A stretch of DNA of 64,000 bases from Acholoe squamosa (Eukaryota; Annelida; Polychaeta; Phyllodocida; Polynoidae): positions 50,221,777 to 50,285,776 of the forward strand of contig OX439050.1 of the NCBI GenBank assembly GCA_949317995.1, given 5' to 3'. This document shows, one piece after another, positions 57,534-64,000 of this stretch; positions within the stretch are counted from its first letter, which is position 1, and the number at the start of each line of letters is the position of its first letter. The translations under genes were made by a program, and so were the position numbers. The notes under the pieces were generated by a model, which searched no databases, was not told the origin of the DNA, and saw only the letters and a program-made list of their open reading frames with translations.

Positions 57534-57771
57534 TACCGTAAACTCCCGCATATAAGACGCGTCCTCTACGCAAAAAAAAAATGCTGGGGGGTCTTATAGC
57601 TTTCTCTCAAGTTGGGTGTGCGTCTTATACGAGGGGTAATTTTACTATAGAACAGTACTGGATTTACAAAATTGAGCATTAAAATGTGCGTCTTATACGC
57701 GAAAATGCATGTGCTGAGTTTGGGGTGCGTCTTATATGCGCAGCACGTCTTCTACGCGGGAGATTACGGTA
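57534..57771 (+). mobile_element. Family A TIR element, complete, 238 bp
   Basis: Forward copy, TA-bounded; has ATAGAACAGTACTGG where other copies have ATAGAAATGTACT. Confidence 0.9.
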
Positions 57772-58043
57772 GTTGAGACTTGCACTAACACAGCTTTATG
57801 CACTTCCACACAATGTTACTTTATCTAATCTGCATAAGATTCCTTCTTTTGCTTTTCCGCAATTCTAAAAGACCAGTATCATCTTCACATGTTCACTAGA
57901 ATATTTTCAAAATTTACCAGGGAGTCCTGAGTAGACAGTCCAACACATCAAGTTATCTGCTATTCTTTCTATCTTTTCTCATTAAAAGTCCCAGCCCATG
58001 CCTTTAGAATGAATTCTTAAACTAATTGCCCAGATGTAGGTTG

Positions 58044-58211
58044 CAGTGGCGGATTTAGAGGGGGCGCTGAGGCGCACGCCCCCTCCTTTCTGTCAGTACT
58101 TTATATGAGTTTATCTGTTTATTTTGGACATCGAAATTTGCTCAAAAAGAGGGGATGCGCCTCTGCTTTTTGCCCCCCCCCCTCCTTTTTCAAATCCTGG
58201 ATCTGCCACTG
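58044..58211. mobile_element. hAT-like TIR element CAGTGGCGGAT
   Basis: CAGTGGCGGATTTAGAGG and ATCCTGGATCTGCCACTG are inverted ends; C/G-rich interior with CGCCCCCTCC. Duplication not clear. Confidence 0.65.
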
Positions 58212-58433
58212 GATTTGTTGCTTCCTAACCTATTTGTTCCTTGGTTCTTCACTTTAGTGCAAGGTGACTCTATCCTTTACTCCAATATTTACACTAAGGA
58301 TCTTGATGCTATGCTTGGTGGTGGCTCCCATATCTCAGGTCAACAACTGGGCCTACTTGGTATTGGTGTATCACTTCTTACTAATCATACATGAACAGCA
58401 GAAAGATTGTTTCGTGTACAGGGGCACTAACCT

Positions 58434-58813
58434 ACCGAGCCCTGGAGAGGACATACGTTTTCTACACTTTTTTTTCATTTTCGTTTCCGCAACTTTTTAT
58501 TTTCGTTTTCGCAACTTTTATTTTCGTTCCCACAACTTGTACTTTTGTCTCCACAACTTGATAGGTTTGTTTTGTGCACAGTCACTTAATTGTGAATTTT
58601 AAGTTGCGGAAACAAAGATATAAGTTGCGGAAACAAAACATTAAGTACGGAAACGAAATATAAACTTGCAGAAATGAAAAAAGAAGTTGTGAAAACGAAA
58701 ATAACAGTTGCGAAAACAAAAATAAAAGTTGCGAAAACGAAAATAAAAGTTGGGGAAACAAACTCTATAAAAAAAAAATGTGTAGAAAATGGATGTCCTT
58801 TTAGGGGCTCCGT
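58434..58813. mobile_element. TIR element filled with inverted 21-bp tandem arrays
   Basis: The left ACCGAGCCC...AGGACATACGTTTTCTACAC mirrors the right GTGTAGAAAATGGATGTCCT...GGGCTCCGT. ACTAACC flanks both sides (58426-58432, 58814-58820). The left arm has about four units of TTTTCGTTTCCGCAACTT; the right arm has about seven units of the complement AAGTTGCGAAAACGAAAATA. Open frames here are repeat artefacts. Confidence 0.75.
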
Positions 58814-58820
58814 ACTAACC

Positions 58821-59890
58821 ACCCTTTCCACCGGTACTTGGCTACTGACTTCATTGTACAAATGATGAACTGGGAAAGTTCCGAGTATTTAGAGACAGGT
58901 GGGGGCAGGGTGACACTTTAAGAACTCAAAATGCCTGTTTCAGAGATGGGACTGTTCACTTCAACCTCAAATAACATGAAAATGCTTAAATATGAGAGAA
59001 AATGAAACCTGCCATGGAATAGTGTACATATTCATGATGTATAATTGTTACCTGTTATCTGGTTCTTATCTTTCTGATATTAAGGTTTCAAAAAAGTAGG
59101 TCATCTCAAAATGGGTGTAAGATCCTTGGTGCAGTCAATGTATTCCTATGGGGGTGTCAGCCTTGGGTGTCAGGTTTCTCACCCTTTTTAAGCAGGGTTA
59201 TGGTCTCATTGTTCATTATTTAGCTGGGGGAACTGAGGTGTTTTCAGCTAGGGGCAATGGGAGATGAATATTCTATACCATAGTGTTTTCTTCTTGGTTT
59301 ATTCCACTTGAATATAGCAGCATATAACTGTATAATAGCATTATTCTAACACTTAATATTACATGAATATATAGCGATAGATAAGATATTTTGAAAGGGG
59401 AGAGTTTTTCTGATACTTGGTCCACCTATATTAAGTACATCCTGTGTCCCCCCCCCCTCCTAAAATATGAGCCAGCTACCAGGCTTCAGGTTGCCTAGTT
59501 CACTCTTTACTCACCAGGAGGCACCACCTCCATAGAACAGTGCTGATGTCACCAACATCCTGTCACCTACTGTATACTGGGATATTTCATAGGTTTAACA
59601 ACTACTACAGATCTAAACAATTGTTGGTATAAACCTTTCTGAGTTACCTGCGATATAAATCGCTTCAACACTCATTCTAAGAACCACCAGCAGCCAAGCA
59701 TAAAAAGATGGTCAAAGCAAGCCTACCTAGGACATCCTTTCTGTATGGCACAGATACACTTCACTAAGCAAGACTGTCTAATGTCCCACAATACTAGAAT
59801 AACCCCTTATGAGCCACCTCTAGCATATAAGAATCCCCATGAGTTAGGCCCTTGCTATAGCTCGATGCAGCAAGTTGGAAAACCTGTGGG
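58821..59890. other. Unassigned DNA, presumed intron
   Basis: No exon or element recognised. Confidence 0.4.
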
Positions 59891-60038
59891 AGTGCTGCTG
59901 TAGGGGCCAGCTCTGCCGTAAGGCCAGCAGCCCCGTTTCTGGAGATCCCAGCCCCCAGGGGCTGGCATCCGGTGGTAGCTCCCCCTACGTGTGTATTATA
60001 CCGATCCAGATGTAGATGGAAGGTAGAGAATGTCAGAC

Positions 60039-60110
60039 GGGGAAGTAGCTCAGAGGAAGAGCTTCTGCTTCGAAGTTGGAGGGTCCCGGGTTCGAGTCCC
60101 GGTTTGTCCA
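60039..60110 (+). ncRNA. tRNA-like sequence 1 (SINE head or pseudo-tRNA)
   Basis: 72 nt with D arm GCTC-AGAGGAA-GAGC and T arm CCGGG-TTCGAGT-CCCGG, both perfect. The acceptor has one mismatch and two G-U pairs, and the anticodon stem is poor. The loop TTCGAAG would give anticodon CGA, but the 5-nt variable loop does not fit a serine tRNA. TTTTT at 60116 could stop Pol III. Best read as a tRNA-derived head. Confidence 0.55.
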
Positions 60111-60622
60111 AAGACTTTTTCTGCCGACCTCTACACTGGTGGAGAAACCGAGTTGGTCCTGCCCTGCAAGGGGGGACTACGAGAACTCGGTGTAGGTGCC
60201 TGGAACGGTATAATACAGATACGATTCTACCCTGGCAGTACTGTGTACTGGTAGGTCAACTGGGAAGTCAGGAGTGCCTCTCACTGCTTGATAAAGCCCA
60301 ACCGATCTGGTTGGGAGGAATGCTTGGTGCTGGTTGGCCATGGTTGAAGCTGGTTGGGAGGAGTGTAGGGGCCAGCTCTGGCTGTGAGTCCATGGTGGTA
60401 TGCCATCTGTCCCCGTTCCGGTTGCACCAGCCCTCAGGGGCTGGTCAGCCGGTATAAGCTACCCCCCGTAGGTAGGGAGGAGTGTAGGGGCCAGCTCTGC
60501 CGTAAGGCCAGCAGCCCCGTTTCTGGAGATCCCAGCCCCCAGGGGCTGGCATCCGGTGGTAGCTCCCCCTATGTGTGTATTATACCGATCAAGATGTAGA
60601 TGGAAGGTAGAGAATGTCAGAC

Positions 60623-60694
60623 GGGGAAGTAGCTCAGAGGAAGAGCTTCCGCTTCAAAGTTGGAGGGTCCCGGGTTCGAGTCCCGGTTTGTCCA
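60623..60694 (+). ncRNA. tRNA-like sequence 2 (SINE head or pseudo-tRNA)
   Basis: Same as 60039-60110 except two substitutions; the loop becomes TTCAAAG (anticodon CAA), again with a short variable loop that does not fit leucine. TTTT at 60701. Confidence 0.55.
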
Positions 60695-60720
60695 AAGACG
60701 TTTTCCGCCGACCTCTACAA

Positions 60721-61690
60721 TAGCAACAAAAGCGTTGTCGGCACCAAAGACTAAAATCTTAAGATGTGCCTAATTCTTCTCACACTTATTGTATCACTTA
60801 GATATTTCACATGCCTTTAAAGATGATCAAGTAGAACATAAAAATGGATAATTCTGGTATCAGTGGGTGATCACATGTCCATATATGGTGATCTATGTGG
60901 TCCCACATCAAAAACCAAGCAGAAACATTGCTGAAAATCACAGTTTTTGCAAACTAACAAAAATCACATGTCTCCCATAGTATAATGAGCCACCATAGAG
61001 GTAGGGGAAAAAAGCATACTCATTTATAAACTTGATGGGTCAGTGTTATGCACTATTTATGAAAAATTGATGGTTAGAATATTTTTTCACAAAATATATA
61101 GGGCCAAACTTTGAAAAACAGCAATTTTTTTAAACTAATGATTTTTAAATTTATAATTTGTACTTCAGTGGTAAACTGTGCACTATATTAATGTAATACA
61201 ATCTACCCTGGCCTGAAAGCAATGAGTTTCATCTTTCATTTGCTGCAAATATTGAGTAAATCGGATAAATTTTGGCTAAACTATAGCATTTCTTAGCGAA
61301 AATTAAGGAAAAACTAAGTTTTAGGTTCCCAACTTGCTGCATCAAGCTTTAGTGATACATCTGTACTATATATCATGACTACAGATGTGCAAATAAACAG
61401 TGTCCTTAATACAAAGGCCTTTACATATCTACTGTTAACTACTCTATAGCTAACGTATAATGGTCTCTTGTACCACTCTGTGTTTAGCACAATATTATAC
61501 CAATATGTGGTAATACATTACATGTCAGGCTTTTTACTTAACCAGCTATAAAAGTAAGTGGACTTTATAAATGAGGACATGGTGCATGTTATGACAGTTT
61601 GATTGTAAATCCCATAGACAGTGATAATAGAGGCAGTGAGGAGTGGTTAGGGCAAAAAAATAGTTGTGTTTTAGGTAACATCCTGAAAAA
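60721..61690. other. Unassigned AT-rich DNA
   Basis: No exon, RNA gene or element recognised. Confidence 0.4.
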
Positions 61691-61696
61691 ATATTA

Positions 61697-61870
61697 CAGG
61701 GATGTAAGTTTTCAGAATTTTGTCTGATTTCAGAATTTTCCAAGTCCAACACGTCAATAGATTTGCCCAAATTTCCTTTCTTAGTTTATAGATTTGCAGT
61801 GTTTTACGATGAATTCGGAATTTCTATGTATAGTTTCAGAATTTTTCATACACGCTGACTTACATCCCTG
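61697..61870. mobile_element. hAT-like TIR element CAGGGATGTAAGT with 6-bp duplication
   Basis: CAGGGATGTAAGT and ACTTACATCCCTG ends; ATATTA on each side (61691-61696, 61871-61876). Interior TTTCAGAATTTTGTCTGATT as in 53691. Confidence 0.78.
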
Positions 61871-62382
61871 ATATTAGGTCGGGTAGGTAGGATTTTTTTT
61901 TATCATTGGGCGAAAAATTCTTGTGACTAGTCGCGGTGACTCGCAACAATACATGATGACTCATGGATGACTGAAATTGACTGGGTTCCCTGAAACAATT
62001 TTTTTTTTGCCTTCTAGAGACAATGTGGTTTCCTCCATGTGATTATATTCATTAATAAGCAGTTTCCTCCTCACATATGCCTACCAAAATAACACTGTTT
62101 AGTGTGGTAGGATGTGCGTGATGTATGCTATTACCACAATAATGCTATTTAAAGAGGCCCCTCCCATCCCACCCCACAGAGACTTATGTACACAAAAGAA
62201 TTAGCCAGAATATTAGGTCATGAAGAGAAGCGAGTAATAGTGTATGTGGTGGGTAGCTGATGTAAATGTGAGGATTTATCTTCTAATTTCTATTATCTAA
62301 TTTCACTGTAGTATGAGATAAGAGATGATTAGGAAATGGTATTGATTTCAATGAATTGATAAGTTCATCAACCTGTACATTA

Positions 62383-62526
62383 CAGGGATGAAAGTCGTCA
62401 GGGAATTCCCTGTTTTCAGGGATTTTGAAGTTCCAGGGCCCTATACATTCATATAGAAAACCAGGTTTTTGGGGCGAATATTGGAGCATTTTGAGGGATT
62501 TTCGTCCTCTGTGACTTTCATCCCTG
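62383..62526. mobile_element. hAT-like TIR element CAGGGATGAAAGTC with 6-bp duplication
   Basis: CAGGGATGAAAGTC and GACTTTCATCCCTG ends; ACATTA on each side (62377-62382, 62527-62532). Interior repeats CAGGGAATTCCCTG-like phrases. Confidence 0.78.
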
Positions 62527-62532
62527 ACATTA

Positions 62533-63310
62533 GTCCTACATTAAGTATTATTAGCTCCCAGCTGGCATCTGTTGCCATGGTTTTCTATTGCGCCAATAAT
62601 ACACCCCTACCATCTGATAATGTGGTAATCTGACTGTCCTGTCCGCACAGTCCTTATACCAGTAATTGATTCTTTTGATATTGCATTGCTATGGATGTGA
62701 TCTCTTGAACTTCAAAGTATCAAGTCACAATGTTACATTCAGAATCTCTCAAAAAACAATATGATAAGTTGGTAGTCTGCATATAATTGGTGCGATGAAT
62801 GTTTTACACAAGCTACTCTGACTCATTAATGGTTATTTACGTAGTGTGGATTTGCCCTCACTTACAAATTTGAAGTACCTAGGGTAATTTCTTCTGGTGT
62901 ACCTGTGTAATGTAACCATATGCATATATTAGCCTACTTTTTAAAACACACCTCCTCTGTGATAGAAATGATGATTTAGCATGTCAGTGAGCGAGGTTCA
63001 CCATGTAAACTGTTTTATCAAAGGGGTCTTTGAGTGTCAGTGGTGTCATGTAACATTCCCTCCCCAAGGCATAAACAGTGCCCATAGAGGTGAAAACCAT
63101 CATGCACTAAAAGAGCGTTGATCAAGTATCTAGATAAATTCTGAAGAAAAGGTGAAAAAAAAACCAACATCTGGTGCAGCTGGCAGGGCTTGTGTCAAGG
63201 GATGTGTGAGTGAATCAACAGCTCAAAATAACCCTTTGTCGATGGAATGATGCCTATGTCGAGCTTCATGTTCATCTAGAGAATTAAAAGGGCACGGAGC
63301 AGACTGAGTC
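62533..63310. other. Unassigned DNA
   Basis: No exon recognised. Confidence 0.4.
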
Positions 63311-63312
63311 GG

Positions 63313-63535
63313 TAACCAAGGACGTCCGATCTGATCCTTTTGGGAAAATCAATATGTTTGAACTAGGCCGGTGCGATCGGACGTCCCCCTTGGTCGCCTT
63401 ATTGAACCAATGTCAGAATGCAATGCCCGACCATTTTGGCCCTTTTAAGAGAGTATTAACCCTTTGGGATCAGTATAATGCATGGGTTAATGATTCATGC
63501 ATCATGTTAGCAAGAGTAACGCTCTTTAAGGGTTA
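63313..63535. mobile_element. Inverted-repeat element near right edge
   Basis: ACCAAGGACGTCCGATC at 63318 mirrors GATCGGACGTCCCCCTTGGT at 63375. To its right TTAACCCTTTGGGATCAG and CTCTTTAAGGGTTAA form a second pair around TTCATGCATCATG, like family F outer ends. Confidence 0.5.
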
Positions 63536-63793
63536 AGTATACTGTTTCAGACTATAGTGAACATACAGGATGCATTTGTAGAGTTAACAGCCTAGGGCTA
63601 TGTAAACCATACCCATCCCTATAGATTTAAAAGGAAACAAGGGAAAAAAAATCCTTTTACAAGTTTGGAGGGACATTGGTCTCCTTCAGTGAGCAGCAAC
63701 AAAAGACAGATCCGGCTTAATGTGATATAACAGCAGATAACCTCAATGTACTCAGTAAAGGACTGGTGATCTCTTTGTGAGGCATACAGTATA

Positions 63794-64000
63794 TACCGTA
63801 ATCTCCCACGTAGAAGACGCATTGCACGTATAGGACGCGCCCCAAACTCAGCACATGCATTTTCGCGTATAAGACACACATTTTAATGCTGATATTTGTA
63901 AATTTAATACATTTCTATAGTAAAATTACCCCTCGTATAAGACGCACCCCCAATTTCAATACATCCTATAAGACTCCCCAGCATTTTGTTTGGCGTAGAG
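63794..64000 (-). mobile_element. Family A TIR element, cut by window edge
   Basis: Reverse copy beginning TACCGTAATCTCCCACGTAG; 207 of about 237 bp present. Confidence 0.88.

Larger units (their letters stand above)
59897..60720 (+). repeat. Tandem array of a tRNA-like SINE-bearing unit
   Basis: Unit blocks TAGGGGCCAGCTCTGCCGTA, CCAGCCCCCAGGGGCTGG, TGTGTATTATACCGATC and a tRNA-like head recur with a 584-bp step (heads at 60039 and 60623). A third, diverged TAGGGGCCAGCTCTGGC block begins at about 60367 without a head. Confidence 0.75.

Noticed and set aside
58264-58865. Lys/Phe-rich open frames and possible next ATPase exon
   Set aside because: They run through the inverted 21-bp arrays of a TIR element. 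The frame at 58155-58394 has no family motif and does not continue the ATPase phase.
60039-60110. Functional tRNA-Ser(CGA) gene
   Set aside because: A 5-nt variable loop, poor anticodon stem and an acceptor mismatch do not fit a serine tRNA; the sequence sits in a repeated SINE-like unit.

Overview
The window looks like 64 kb of an animal (metazoan) nuclear genome, AT-rich, intron-rich and packed with mobile-element debris. The best-supported host gene is the 5' part of a P5B-type cation/polyamine-transporting ATPase (ATP13A3/4/5-like). It lies on the + strand, with spliced coding exons at 53516-53596, 55779-55946 and 56576-56634. Later exons must lie beyond the right edge. A GC-rich block at about 44.5-44.96 kb ending in a good splice donor is a possible untranslated first exon. 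SINE tails of (ACTC)n type and a wide mix of small TIR elements suggest a marine invertebrate, perhaps a lophotrochozoan; this is only an impression.

The rest is mainly repeats. 0-17 kb: many copies of a 237-bp TIR element with ends CCGTAATCTCCCGCG and TA at both borders (family A), a related 295-bp family (B), a possible solo LTR at 1.2-1.5 kb, an AP-1-site array with a TATA box at 4.4-4.8 kb, a 21-bp minisatellite at 8.04-9.08 kb, and several short TIR elements. 16.6-17.9 kb: a GC-rich block with promoter-like features. 18.35-19.46 kb: the 3' end of a CR1/L2-type LINE on the - strand. 22.6-35.7 kb: remains of a Ty3/gypsy-like LTR retroelement (fossil, broken), interrupted by other elements and followed by degenerate coding DNA and a 5'-truncated RNase H-bearing LINE (32.2-34.97 kb).

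35-52 kb: SINEs with intact target duplications, a segment present in about four copies (37, 41, 43 and 44 kb), a three-unit tandem repeat of about 200 bp, and more TIR elements. 52-64 kb: the ATPase 5' exons with introns full of TIR elements, two striking palindromic elements (54.8 and 58.4 kb), and a tandem array carrying tRNA-like SINE heads (59.9-60.7 kb).

The most useful observations are natural before/after comparisons held inside the window. A family-A-like element sits in one copy of a duplicated segment and is absent from the other, which shows a TA target duplication. A second TIR element (14.34-14.62 kb) has an apparent empty site at 39.4 kb, which shows a 3-bp TGA duplication. A SINE sits inside a TIR element with an 11-bp target duplication. 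A SINE family with no visible A/B box has three copies, each flanked by a perfect 11-13 bp duplication.
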